NCBI RefSeq assembly: GCF_000379525.1
Contig: NZ_KB902542.1
Location: 1-38,386, forward strand
Length of the DNA stretch: 38,386 bases
Origin: Lamprocystis purpurea DSM 4197
GTDB lineage: Bacteria; Pseudomonadota; Gammaproteobacteria; Chromatiales; Chromatiaceae
Direction: 5' to 3'
The position numbers and the translations under genes are program-made. The first letter of the stretch is position 1. Each line of letters opens with the position of its first letter. Positions 15,171-22,403 of this stretch are shown here, in pieces. Below the pieces are notes generated by a model. That model ran no database searches. It had not been told where the DNA came from and saw only the letters and a program-made list of their open reading frames with translations.

Positions 15171-16829
15171 CTAGGTCCCGGCGCCGACGACCCAAGGGGC
15201 GGAGCGGAACTCGCGCTGGAAGAGGCTGAGACCCTCGGTGGTGCCGCAGATGAAGAGCGCATCTTCGGGCGTAACTCGCAAGTCCGCAGGAAGATCCACG
15301 AATACCTCGCCGCCGCGCTCCATGGCGACCACCGAGGCGCCGCTGCGTTCCCGTACTCCGGCGTGCCAGGGGTGCTTACCCACCAAGGTCCCCGGCCGGA
15401 CGCGCATGCAGCGCAGCCGTTGTTCGACGGACAGGCCGCTCTCGCCCAGCAGGTGATGGGCCAGGAGCTGCCCGGCGACCTGACCCACCGCGAGGGCGAA
15501 GTCCGCCCCTGCCTGATGGAGTCTGGGAACATTGGAGGCGCGGTTGACCCGTGCGATCAGACGGACGTGCGGGGCATAGTCCCGGATCACCGCGGTGCCG
15601 AAGACCCCGGAACTGTCGTCGCTCAGGGCCAGCACCAGGGTGCCGGCCTCCCTGACCCGCGCCTGCTCCAGCGTGTGCGGATCCAGGACATTGCCCACGA
15701 CGTCAACCCCCGGATGGTCGTGTTCGTCGATGACGATGGTCGTCTCGCCCGCGTCATGCAACATCTCGACGACCTTACGTCCGACCTCGCCGAGGCCAGC
15801 CACGACGATCGCACCGGCGCGGCGGATGGGAGCGGCCAGGGCCTCCAGCCTGACCAGATTCTCGGGACGGCCGATCGCGACCAGAATGGCCCCGGCGGCG
15901 ATGCGGGTCGCCGGTCCGCGGGCGGGTGTAAACCTGCCTCCCTGCCACTGACCGATCAGGTTGATGCCGAGCCGCTCGCGCAGGTGGATCGCACCCAGCG
16001 CCTGGCCGGCCAGGGGGCTCTCCGGGTGGACTCGGTATTCGGCGATCCCGGCCTGACCGCCCAGTGATTGCAGCCCCTCGGCCTGGGGGCTGATGCGGGT
16101 GCTCGCATGGGCGGCGAGCGCGGCGGCCAGCACATGGCTCGGCGTATAGACCAGGGTGGCCCCGACCTTGATCAGGGGTGCCCGGTGCAGCGGGTTTGCG
16201 GCCAGCGCGTAGATCGGGCCGGCGAAGCCCCGCTCGCGGGCGATCATGACAAAGGTGGCGCCTAAGTGGTCGTCCGCGCTGGTGACCAATGCGCGGGCGC
16301 GCTCCACCCCGGCCAGCAATTCGGGGTCCTCGTCCAATTGCCCCACCACCACGCGGAAGCCTCGATCGACGAGCGCGCGCCCGATCGCCCGATCCTGCTC
16401 CAGGATGACGAACGGTGCCCCCACCCGCCGCAGCTCCGCGACCAGCGAGTCGACGCTGGGACCGTAGCGATGAAACAGCACGCGTCCACCCATCGACGGG
16501 AGTCTGCGCGGCAGGCGCTGCTCGAAACGTTCTTCGAAATAGGGCAGAACATAGGTTGGGAAGAGGAGAAAGATCAGAAACATGCCGCTCAACTGCACCG
16601 TGACCACGAAGAGCGTCATGGCCGGATGGTGCCAATGGGCATCGCGTCCGTAGCCGGTGGTGGTGAGGGTCTCGGAGGCCCACTCCAGGCTATCCCAAAA
16701 GCCGCGCGGGTCCCCCTCCAAGTGGGACATCCCCAGCATATAGATGACGGCCAGCAGCAGCAGCGCGGCGGGCAAGGTCGCCACCAAAGCCAGCAGGCGC
16801 TTGGTCGACCGACGGAGCTGAAATACCAC
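15171..16829 (-). CDS. Two-TM potassium channel with two RCK (TrkA-N/TrkA-C) units
   Basis: 552 residues. TM1 lies about 11-30, a pore helix with selectivity filter TTTGYGRD near 56-63, and TM2 about 67-92. A first RCK unit (113-340) and a second RCK unit (340-552) follow. The second Rossmann motif is intact (IVVAGLGEVGRKVVEML with acidic VIDEHD). The first is degenerate (VLFHRYGPSVDSLVAEL lacks GxGxxG), so only the second is likely to bind nucleotide normally. TrkA-C segments follow each. The layout is that of MthK/GsuK-like ligand-gated K+ channels in the inner membrane. The GTG start has GGAG eight bases upstream. It is monocistronic as far as can be seen. Confidence 0.88.
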   Translation of the reverse strand: MVFQLRRSTKRLLALVATLPAALLLLAVIYMLGMSHLEGDPRGFWDSLEWASETLTTTGYGRDAHWHHPAMTLFVVTVQLSGMFLIFLLFPTYVLPYFEERFEQRLPRRLPSMGGRVLFHRYGPSVDSLVAELRRVGAPFVILEQDRAIGRALVDRGFRVVVGQLDEDPELLAGVERARALVTSADDHLGATFVMIARERGFAGPIYALAANPLHRAPLIKVGATLVYTPSHVLAAALAAHASTRISPQAEGLQSLGGQAGIAEYRVHPESPLAGQALGAIHLRERLGINLIGQWQGGRFTPARGPATRIAAGAILVAIGRPENLVRLEALAAPIRRAGAIVVAGLGEVGRKVVEMLHDAGETTIVIDEHDHPGVDVVGNVLDPHTLEQARVREAGTLVLALSDDSSGVFGTAVIRDYAPHVRLIARVNRASNVPRLHQAGADFALAVGQVAGQLLAHHLLGESGLSVEQRLRCMRVRPGTLVGKHPWHAGVRERSGASVVAMERGGEVFVDLPADLRVTPEDALFICGTTEGLSLFQREFRSAPWVVGAGT

Positions 16830-17017
16830 CTGGGAGACTCCGCGAATCGATGCACCGCCGATGAGCGGCGACGCGCCGACACGACACTGAGGGTCAGACC
16901 TCTATCATCGCACAGCTGGCCGCCGTCTTGGGTTGTGGTGCCGGCTCAGCAGCAGTTCTAAATTTGGGTGGCCGCCGCCAGCAGCGTGCCGGCCGCGAGG
17001 CTGATGGTGGATGCGCT

Positions 17018-17067
17018 GCGCTTATCCGCCCTACAAAACCGGCACCGCTGTAGGGTGGATAAGGCGC
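17018..17067. repeat. Inverted repeat of CTTATCCGCCCTAC / GTAGGGTGGATAAG type
   Basis: GCGCTTATCCGCCCTAC (17018-17034) and GTAGGGTGGATAAGGCGC (17050-17067) form a long stem with one bulge around a 15-base loop. This is a very common intergenic repeat type in proteobacteria. It and the following repeat fill the 390-base gap between the channel gene and the lipoprotein gene, where no coding sequence is supportable. Confidence 0.75.
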
Positions 17068-17085
17068 GCCGCTCGGTGTCAGGGA

Positions 17086-17155
17086 CCCGGCACGGCGGTC
17101 GCGCGCGCCGCATCCACCAGGGGTCGCGCGATGCCGCCCAAATTTGGAATCGCTG
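17086..17155 (-). repeat. Dispersed 70-bp repeat, copy 1
   Basis: The reverse complement of these 70 bases matches 38317-38386 with three mismatches by my alignment, including CAGCGATTCCAAATTTGGGC at one end and GTGGATGCGGCGCGCG in the middle. The second copy runs to the window edge, so the unit may be longer. It contains an internal AAATTT palindrome. No coding content is seen. Confidence 0.8.
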
Positions 17156-17219
17156 GCCGGCTCAGGGTGCGGTCCAAAGTGATGTGGTCGCAGACGCGCG
17201 TAGGATGGGTAGAACGGCG

Positions 17220-17855
17220 CTATTCGGGAAGGAATCCGGCCTCTGCCAGACTGCGGATCATGGTCTCGATGACCTCGTTGATGGTGGTTTTCTCGGAGCC
17301 CGGGTCCATTGGCTGTGAACGCGCGGACCAGACCAGCTTCTCGCGGGCGACGTCATACAGGTTGGTCTCGAGCTGGAGCATCGGGAAGTTGGCGTAATAG
17401 CCGGGTTCGGTGACATAGCCGTGGACCCGCTGGTAATAGGGATAGAGACTGCCGGAGAGGCTGGGGTTGACGAAGTTGCGGGACTGGACCTGTGCGGAGC
17501 GCTCGCCCACCAGATGGGTGATGATGACGCCTTGTGCGCCGGTGCCGGCAACAGCGCGTTTGACCGCCTGAACGTCCCCCAGACCGCCGTCGGGCAGCAG
17601 GCCATGTCCGGCGCGCGCCGAGACCCCGCGTGCGCGCAGCGCGGCAACGAAATTCACCTCATAGGCACGCCGCACCTTGCCGTTGGCCGCGACGCCGAAC
17701 ACGACCAGATTGCGGTAGGGCTTGGGTGTGATTCCGGGCGCGCTCCAGGTCACGGGGGCCGGGTTCGATGCGCAGCCGTTGACCAGCAGGGCGAACAAGA
17801 TGACGGCACTGCACAGGGCCAGGTAGGCGGCGATGCCGGTTCGGGCTGAGCGCAT
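17220..17855 (-). CDS. Predicted lipoprotein of unknown function
   Basis: 211 residues from the ATG at 17855. The N-terminus MRSARTGIAAYLALCSAV.. is a signal peptide ending in a lipobox-like LLVNGC (Asn at -2 is unusual). The mature part has NLVVFGVAANGKVRRAYEVNF, GAQGVIITHLVGER, then a Tyr-rich stretch (YPYYQRVHGYVTEPGYYANF) and LQLETNLYDVAREKLVWSARS. This alternation of VITHL- and ETNLYD...LVWS segments is typical of DUF4136-like periplasmic or outer-membrane lipoproteins. It probably sits in the outer membrane. Function is unknown. It is transcribed alone, between a repeat-filled gap and the flavin reductase gene. Confidence 0.7.
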   Translation of the reverse strand: MRSARTGIAAYLALCSAVILFALLVNGCASNPAPVTWSAPGITPKPYRNLVVFGVAANGKVRRAYEVNFVAALRARGVSARAGHGLLPDGGLGDVQAVKRAVAGTGAQGVIITHLVGERSAQVQSRNFVNPSLSGSLYPYYQRVHGYVTEPGYYANFPMLQLETNLYDVAREKLVWSARSQPMDPGSEKTTINEVIETMIRSLAEAGFLPE

Positions 17856-17977
17856 GGCGATGATTCTCTGATGGCAGTCGGGAAGGTTCCCATCCGGCCG
17901 CGGAGTTTGACCGCGAACGGGGCGCAGAGGCAAGGATATCGGGGTTGACCGGTCGTCGCGAACCGTGTGTGGCTGGC

Positions 17978-19000
17978 TCAGCCGCCCGCTGCCGCGCGGG
18001 TCTCCGGGGCGTATTCGAAGGCGTCGGAGAACAGGTGATCCCGAGGCAAGCCGCGGGCCTCGAAGGCGCGGCGGCCGGCCTCCACCATCGGCGGCGGGCC
18101 GCTCATGTAGCAGTCGACTCCGCTCAGATCCGGGTGATTCGCTGCAACCGCCTCATGGACGAACCCGGTCCGTCCCTGCCAGTCCGGGTCGGGTTCCGAG
18201 AGCACCGGGGTGTAGGTGAATTGCGGGTGCGCCCGCGTCCAGGCGGGCGGCAGATCCGGAAGATAAAGATCGCGGCGTGCCCGCACCCCCCAGTAAAGTT
18301 GCATCGGGCGTTCGATCCCGATAAAAAAAGCGTGCTCGATCATGGCTTTGAGCGGTGCAAAGCCGGTGCCGCCGCCCACCAGAATGAGGGGGCGGTCGGA
18401 GTCTTCGCGCAGATAGAAGGTGCCGAGCGGTCCCTGGATGCGCAGGATGGTCTTTTCCTGCAAGTCATTGAACACATAATCCGTGAATTGGCCCTGGGGC
18501 ACATGGCGTACATGCAGTTCTATGGCCGCGTCGTCATGGGGGGCATTGGCAATGGAGAAGGCCCGCTTGCGCCCATCACGCAGGATGAAGTCCAGATACT
18601 GGCCGGCGAAGAACTGGAGCCGCTGCTGCTCCGGCAGTTTCAGATAGAGGCGCACCACGTCATGGCTCAGGTGTTCCTTACGGATCACGCGGCAGGGCAG
18701 GGTCCGGACCTCGATCTGGGCGACGCCGCGAATTGGCGTCACGCCGAGGACCAGATCGGCCGTCGGAACCGCCTGGCAGGTGAGGCAGGTCCCCGGCGGT
18801 TTGCCTTCCAGACCGCTCGTCGCGTCGCTCGGATAGTCGACCTGACCGGTGATGAGCCGGGCGGCACAGGCGCCGCAGGTGCCGTTGCGGCAGCCGTAAG
18901 GCAGCCCCACGCCCTGGCGCAGTGCGGCGGTGAGAATGGTCTCGCCGGGCGCCGCGTCGAAGCGCTGGTCGGCAGGCTCGGTGCGGATCTGGAAACTCAT
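17978..19000 (-). CDS. 2Fe-2S/FAD/NAD(P) reductase (CDP-6-deoxy-glucoseen reductase-like)
   Basis: 340 residues with three domains. A plant-type 2Fe-2S ferredoxin lies at 1-95 (YGCRNGTCGACAARL, Cys37/42/45, and Cys75 in GTCLTCQ). An FAD-binding ferredoxin-reductase barrel lies about 100-200 (RAFSIANAP). A NAD(P)-binding domain follows (LVGGGTGFAPLKAMIE and the C-terminal CYMSGPPPMVEAG). This is the single-chain electron-transfer reductase often annotated as CDP-6-deoxy-delta-3,4-glucoseen reductase in gammaproteobacteria, where it tends to sit near ubiD; here ubiD is 4 kb away. The physiological acceptor is unknown. It is divergent from the epimerase-like gene with about 35 bases between possible starts. 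Confidence 0.85.
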   Translation of the reverse strand: MSFQIRTEPADQRFDAAPGETILTAALRQGVGLPYGCRNGTCGACAARLITGQVDYPSDATSGLEGKPPGTCLTCQAVPTADLVLGVTPIRGVAQIEVRTLPCRVIRKEHLSHDVVRLYLKLPEQQRLQFFAGQYLDFILRDGRKRAFSIANAPHDDAAIELHVRHVPQGQFTDYVFNDLQEKTILRIQGPLGTFYLREDSDRPLILVGGGTGFAPLKAMIEHAFFIGIERPMQLYWGVRARRDLYLPDLPPAWTRAHPQFTYTPVLSEPDPDWQGRTGFVHEAVAANHPDLSGVDCYMSGPPPMVEAGRRAFEARGLPRDHLFSDAFEYAPETRAAAGG

Positions 19001-19035
19001 GTCAGTCGACCGTCTTTGCGCCGGCGCGCCTTTGC

Positions 19036-19983
19036 GTGAATAATCCGACTGGATTGCAAACGAATGACTGCGGCGGGATTGTGGACGAAATCATCGACGA
19101 AATCATCATTGTCGGCTGCGGATATGTGGGCACGCGTCTGGCCCGCCAATACCTGGACCTTGGTTTGTCCGTGACCGGGCTGGTGCAAAGCCCCGCCGGG
19201 GTCGAGCGCCTCGGCGCGGCCGGCATCCCGGCGCGGCGTGTCCAGTTGGGGCCGGACAGCCTGGCGGCAGCGGAGCCCCTTGGCGTCCTGGACGGCGCCC
19301 GCGTCTTCCATCTGGCGCCGTCGTCGGCCGCGGGCAGCGAGGACCAGCATACCCGCGCTCTGGTCGATGCGTTCGCCCGGACCGGTCACCCGCGCCGGGT
19401 GGTCTACATCAGCACCACCGGTGTCTATGGCGACTGTCAGGGGGCCTGGGTGGACGAGTCCTGGCCGGCCCGCCCCGGGGTCGACCGCGCGCGCCGTCGG
19501 TGGGATGCCGAGCAGACCCTGAGGGGCTGGAGCGCGGCGAGCGGGGGTGAACTGGTGATCTTGCGGGTCGCCGGAATCTACGGTCCGGACCGGCTCCCGT
19601 TGGAGCGTATCCGTCAGGGTCAGCCGCTGGTGCGGCCGCAGGAATCGCCGTTCAGCAACCGCATCCATGTGGACGATCTGGTCGCCGCCTGTGTCGCCGC
19701 GATGGAGCGCGGCCGGCCGGGTGCCGTGTACAATGCTTGCGACGACGCGCCCAGTACCATGACCGACTATTTCCTGGCGATTGCCGACGCCGCGGGCCTG
19801 CCGCGCCCGCCTTTGATCCCGATGGCGGAGGCGGCCGGTCAGGTCTCCGCGGGGATGCTGTCCTACCTGGCCGAATCGCGCCGGCTGCGCAATCGCAAGC
19901 TGCGTGAGGAGTTGGGTCTGAATTTGCGGTATCCCAGCCTGGCGGACGGGCTGCGCGCCTGTGCCATCGTGCGCACCTCCTGA
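19036..19983 (+). CDS. NAD-dependent epimerase/dehydratase-family protein (YeeZ-like SDR)
   Basis: An extended short-chain dehydrogenase of 300-315 residues. It has an N-terminal Rossmann IIIVGCGYVGTRLARQYL, VVYISTTGVYGDCQG with the catalytic-type Ser/Thr and Tyr, RVAGIYGPDRLPLERI, and SNRIHVDDLVAACVAAME. The Tyr..Lys pair appears altered (YGDCQG and no YxxxK), as in YeeZ/YbjS-type proteins, so true epimerase activity is doubtful. The start is uncertain: GTG at 19036 or in-frame GTG at 19081 (closer to the Rossmann strand, preceded by GGCGGGA). It is divergent from the flavin reductase gene and followed by a gap holding a palindromic repeat and the promoter of the next array. Confidence 0.8.
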   Translation: MNNPTGLQTNDCGGIVDEIIDEIIIVGCGYVGTRLARQYLDLGLSVTGLVQSPAGVERLGAAGIPARRVQLGPDSLAAAEPLGVLDGARVFHLAPSSAAGSEDQHTRALVDAFARTGHPRRVVYISTTGVYGDCQGAWVDESWPARPGVDRARRRWDAEQTLRGWSAASGGELVILRVAGIYGPDRLPLERIRQGQPLVRPQESPFSNRIHVDDLVAACVAAMERGRPGAVYNACDDAPSTMTDYFLAIADAAGLPRPPLIPMAEAAGQVSAGMLSYLAESRRLRNRKLREELGLNLRYPSLADGLRACAIVRTS

Positions 19984-20061
19984 TCAGGTCGACCCCTGAC
20001 CGCCTCTTCCCGGATGTCTGTTAGGTATAGCGTTTGCACCTGATATCCAGACAGATCTTCG

Positions 20062-20115
20062 TGTAGGGGCGGGTTTGAAACCCGCCCCTATGTCCGGTTA
20101 TTACGTCCGAAGGCT
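20062..20115. repeat. Dispersed 53-bp palindromic repeat, copy 2 (inverted)
   Basis: The reverse complement matches 9683-9735 over its full length with only a few differences (for example ACGTAATAACC versus ACGTGATAACC). The core palindrome is GGGGCGGGTTTGAAACCCGC plus CCC. It lies immediately upstream of the predicted promoter of the Rap1a/glycine-zipper array. The remainder of 19984-20241 has no coding content. Confidence 0.8.
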
Positions 20116-20128
20116 AGATGAGCGGCGA

Positions 20129-20157
20129 CTGACAGCAAGATGACAAGCAGCTAGACT
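20129..20157 (+). promoter_or_regulatory. Predicted sigma-70 promoter of the Rap1a/lipoprotein array
   Basis: CTGACA (20129-20134), an exact 17-base spacer, then TAGACT (20152-20157). The -35 box matches TTGACA at five of six positions and the -10 box matches TATAAT at four of six. It lies 85 bases upstream of the first array gene with no competing signal seen. Confidence 0.5.
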
Positions 20158-20241
20158 TCGCTTCCGCTCGGGCGCTGCTCAGGGGCCGCTTGGACCCGCC
20201 CGGCGGTCGTTTTCGACCAGATCGACCCAGGAGACAAATCA

Positions 20242-20640
20242 GTGAGCCCAACCATCCGATCGTCCGCCTTGGCGACCGCCCTGATCGCGGTCATGTCGCT
20301 GTCGGCGCCGGCCAGCGCTGTCGATGACAGCAGCTTCAACTACGAAACGACCAAGGACCTGCTCGCCGTCTGTGCCGCCGGCATGGACGCGCAGGCGCAG
20401 GTCGCGGCGGCCTTCGGCTGCCGCGCCTTCATTGAAGCGACGGTGCAGTACCACGACGCGATCAGCGACCGCAAGAAGCTGAAACGGCTGATCTGCTACC
20501 CCAAGGGTGCCACCATTGCCGGTGCCCGGGATGTTTTCCTCGCCTGGGGTCAGAAGAACGCGGACAACACCAAGCAGATGAACGAACTGCCCGTCGTGGG
20601 TCTGGTGCGATCCCTGGCGCAAGCGTATCCCTGCCGATGA
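20242..20640 (+). CDS. Rap1a/Tai-like secreted protein, paralogue 1
   Basis: 132 residues. The signal peptide runs through SALATALIAVMSLSAPASA, giving a mature protein starting near VDDSSF. The mature part has four cysteines (LLAVCAAG, FGCRAFIEA, LICYPKG, YPCR) suited to two disulfides. Its block ICYPKGATIAGARDVFLAW.. ending in VGLVRSLAQAYPC matches the Rap1a/Tai family, periplasmic immunity proteins against type VI amidase effectors; many family members are chromosomal orphans. The start 'GTGAGCCCAACC' follows AGGAGACAAATC. A paralogue lies at 21001. No amidase or type VI gene is in the window, so an immunity role is inference. Confidence 0.75.
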   Translation: MSPTIRSSALATALIAVMSLSAPASAVDDSSFNYETTKDLLAVCAAGMDAQAQVAAAFGCRAFIEATVQYHDAISDRKKLKRLICYPKGATIAGARDVFLAWGQKNADNTKQMNELPVVGLVRSLAQAYPCR

Positions 20641-20690
20641 GCCGCCCGGTTCAACATTTCTCCTCGTCGCATCATTACCCGGAGCTTTTC

Positions 20691-20924
20691 ATGAAACCGA
20701 TCGCCATTCTCCTCCTTGCCGCGGCTGCCGGGCTGGCAATGACCGGCTGCGGCGACACCTCCCGTGCGCGGGTCGCCACCGGGACCGGCATGGGTGCCGC
20801 CACTGGTGCCATCATCGGCTCGTTCAGCGCAAATGCCGGCACCGGCGCCCTGATCGGCGCCGGGGTCGGTGCCCTGGGCGGCGTCCTGGTGGACGAGCAC
20901 GCCCGCGGCAGCTTCAGCAATTAA
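20691..20924 (+). CDS. Glycine-zipper lipoprotein 1
   Basis: 77 residues. MKPIAILLLAAAAGLAMTGC is a lipoprotein signal peptide with lipobox MTGC. The mature chain is dominated by glycine-zipper repeats (GTGMGAATGAIIGSF, GTGALIGAGVGALGGVLVDE), a YMGG/OsmB-like membrane-inserting motif. GGAG lies six bases before the ATG. It follows the first Rap1a-like gene by 50 bases. It is probably anchored in the outer membrane or periplasm. Glycine zippers can span or destabilise membranes, so a structural or a toxin-like role are both open. Confidence 0.85.
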   Translation: MKPIAILLLAAAAGLAMTGCGDTSRARVATGTGMGAATGAIIGSFSANAGTGALIGAGVGALGGVLVDEHARGSFSN

Positions 20925-20935
20925 GACCAGCGGCC

Positions 20936-20956
20936 GGCCCGTCGCTGCGACGGGCC
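20936..20956 (+). other. Intercistronic hairpin
   Basis: GGCCCGTCG and CGACGGGCC form a perfect 9-bp stem with a CTG loop, between the first lipoprotein gene and the second Rap1a-like gene. GTCTTGTCG follows, not a U-run, so it is more likely an mRNA-stabilising or partial-attenuation element than a full terminator. Confidence 0.6.
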
Positions 20957-21000
20957 GTCTTGTCGCGGCCACGCGTAACAACTCTTTAGGGACTCGATCG

Positions 21001-21402
21001 ATGCAAGCCAACTCAGCGTTCATCCGTGCCCTGGCTGCCGCCGGGATTGCCTTGGCCTTGGGCCAGTCGGCCGTGGCCGTGGAAAATGCGGATTTCCGCT
21101 TCGATACCACCAAGGACCTGTATGCCGTCTGCGCGGTGCCGACCAACGCTACCGAGTATCCGATGGCACACCAGGCGTGCCGTGCCTTCATCGAGTCCGC
21201 GGTGCAATACCACGATGCGATCAGCAAGCCGAAGCAGATGAAGCGACTGATCTGCTATCCGGCGAACGCCACCATCGAGGAGGGTTTGTCGGCGTTCAAC
21301 GCCTGGGCCGCGGCAAAGATCGGGGATACGACGCTGATGGGCGAACCGCCGGTGGTGGGTCTGATTCGCGCCCTGGCGGCCAAGTATCCCTGTAAGGGCT
21401 GA
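21001..21402 (+). CDS. Rap1a/Tai-like secreted protein, paralogue 2
   Basis: 133 residues from the ATG at 21001. The signal peptide AAAGIALALGQSAVA is followed by VENADFRFDTTKDLYAVC. It is clearly a duplicate of the gene at 20242: both share the TTKDL..VC, CRAFIE..VQYHDAIS, KRLICYP..ATI and PPVVGL-type blocks and the C-terminal YPC. The four cysteines are retained. Divergence is moderate at protein level, which suggests an old duplication kept by selection, as seen when immunity proteins track different toxins. No cognate toxin is visible. Confidence 0.75.
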   Translation: MQANSAFIRALAAAGIALALGQSAVAVENADFRFDTTKDLYAVCAVPTNATEYPMAHQACRAFIESAVQYHDAISKPKQMKRLICYPANATIEEGLSAFNAWAAAKIGDTTLMGEPPVVGLIRALAAKYPCKG

Positions 21403-21420
21403 ACCTGCCGCTCCTCAGGC

Positions 21421-21442
21421 GCCCGCGGTCGCGGCCGCGGGC
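21421..21442 (+). other. Intercistronic hairpin
   Basis: GCCCGCGG, a six-base loop, then CCGCGGGC. It falls between the second Rap1a-like gene and the second lipoprotein gene, in the same relative position as the hairpin at 20936, and also lacks a U-tract. Confidence 0.55.
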
Positions 21443-21469
21443 AACGCTTCTCAACTACCAGGAACCCTC

Positions 21470-21727
21470 ATGAAGACCTTCTCGATGAAGACTGTCGGCG
21501 TCCCCAAGGCTTTGGTCGCCGCGGTCCTGATCACCACACTGCCCCTGGCCGGGTGCGGTAACACGACCGGGACACGTTCAGCAACCGGCGCGCTCATGGG
21601 TGCCGCGGGCGGTGCGCTGATCGGCTCACTGACCGCTCAAGCCGGGGCCGGCGCCCTGATCGGGCTCGGCGTGGGTGCACTCGGCGGCTACCTTTATGAT
21701 CAGCACCTCAAAGGCAATATCGACTGA
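21470..21727 (+). CDS. Glycine-zipper lipoprotein 2
   Basis: 85 residues. The signal peptide ends at lipobox LAGC (TLPLAGCGNTTGTRSATG), then come glycine zippers (GALMGAAGGALIGSL, GALIGLGVGALGGYLYD). The CGxTxxxR start of the mature chain, the SLTAQAG linker and the GALGG..DxH end are shared with the lipoproteins at 20691 and 21741, so the three are paralogues. It follows the second Rap1a-like gene by 68 bases. Confidence 0.85.
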   Translation: MKTFSMKTVGVPKALVAAVLITTLPLAGCGNTTGTRSATGALMGAAGGALIGSLTAQAGAGALIGLGVGALGGYLYDQHLKGNID

Positions 21728-21740
21728 TCGGGAGGCCTCG

Positions 21741-21971
21741 GTGAAGCCCATTGTCGTGACCGTCCTGCTCACTGCCGTGCTGGTACTCTCCGGTTGCGGG
21801 ACCACGGCTCGGGCCAGGCAGGCGAGCGGGACGGCCTTGGGCGCCGGTGTCGGCGCGATCATCGGGTCGCTGACTGCCAATGCCGGTCAGGGCGCCCTGC
21901 TGGGCGCCGCCATTGGCTCCCTGGGTGGGGTGTTGATGGACGAATATCGCACCGGTGGATTCGGTCCCTAG
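21741..21971 (+). CDS. Glycine-zipper lipoprotein 3
   Basis: 76 residues. The GTG start at 21741 has GGGAGG six bases upstream and lies only 13 bases after the previous stop. The signal peptide ends at LSGC (VLVLSGCGTTARARQASG). Zippers GTALGAGVGAIIGSL and GALLGAAIGSLGGVLMDEY follow. It is closest in sequence to lipoprotein 1 (ARxRxA.GT.xGA, SxxANAG), which suggests that the array grew by block duplication and that one Rap1a-like gene was lost or never duplicated in front of this copy. Confidence 0.82.
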   Translation: MKPIVVTVLLTAVLVLSGCGTTARARQASGTALGAGVGAIIGSLTANAGQGALLGAAIGSLGGVLMDEYRTGGFGP

Positions 21972-22002
21972 CGTTTCGTGATGTTTTTTGCTCAAACGAC
22001 GG

Positions 22003-22031
22003 TTGACGCACTGACCCCGATACACTACTTT
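22003..22031 (+). promoter_or_regulatory. Possible promoter of the RRM gene with long leader
   Basis: TTGACG (22003-22008), 17 bases, then TACTTT (22026-22031). The -35 is good and the -10 weak. If real, the transcript leader would be about 370 bases, as in many cold-inducible RNA-binding protein genes. The 21972-22403 gap contains no convincing gene. Confidence 0.3.
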
Positions 22032-22403
22032 TCGCCCTGTTTCCATTGCCGCCAGCCGCCAGGGTTCCAATCGACCGACAAGACACTACCCTATCGCCCC
22101 TCCGGAGTCCCTCCCGGGGCATGTCTTTGGGACCCGACCCGTCCGAAAGCCGAAGTACGCGCCGATTCAGGCGCCGTCTGCAGGTTGCCGGACCCACTCC
22201 CGATCCATCCCCAGGGCCCGATTCCGATCGCGCGATGCGGTTTGTCTCAGATGTCCTACCCTATGTGGCAAGGCGGATCTTGGCGCGCGCCATGGCGGTT
22301 CGGCGGCGCCGGCAGGGAGTTCTCAGTTTCCGACGAGCGGACTTGTGTATTGGTCGCTCGGCGGGTTTCCTCCGACCAATGCACACGAACGTGAGAGACA
22401 GCG

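Noticed and set aside
14865-16067. A 400-codon open frame opposite the K+ channel gene
   Set aside because: It spans the gap and part of the channel gene with no homology; the channel frame has membrane segments and RCK motifs.
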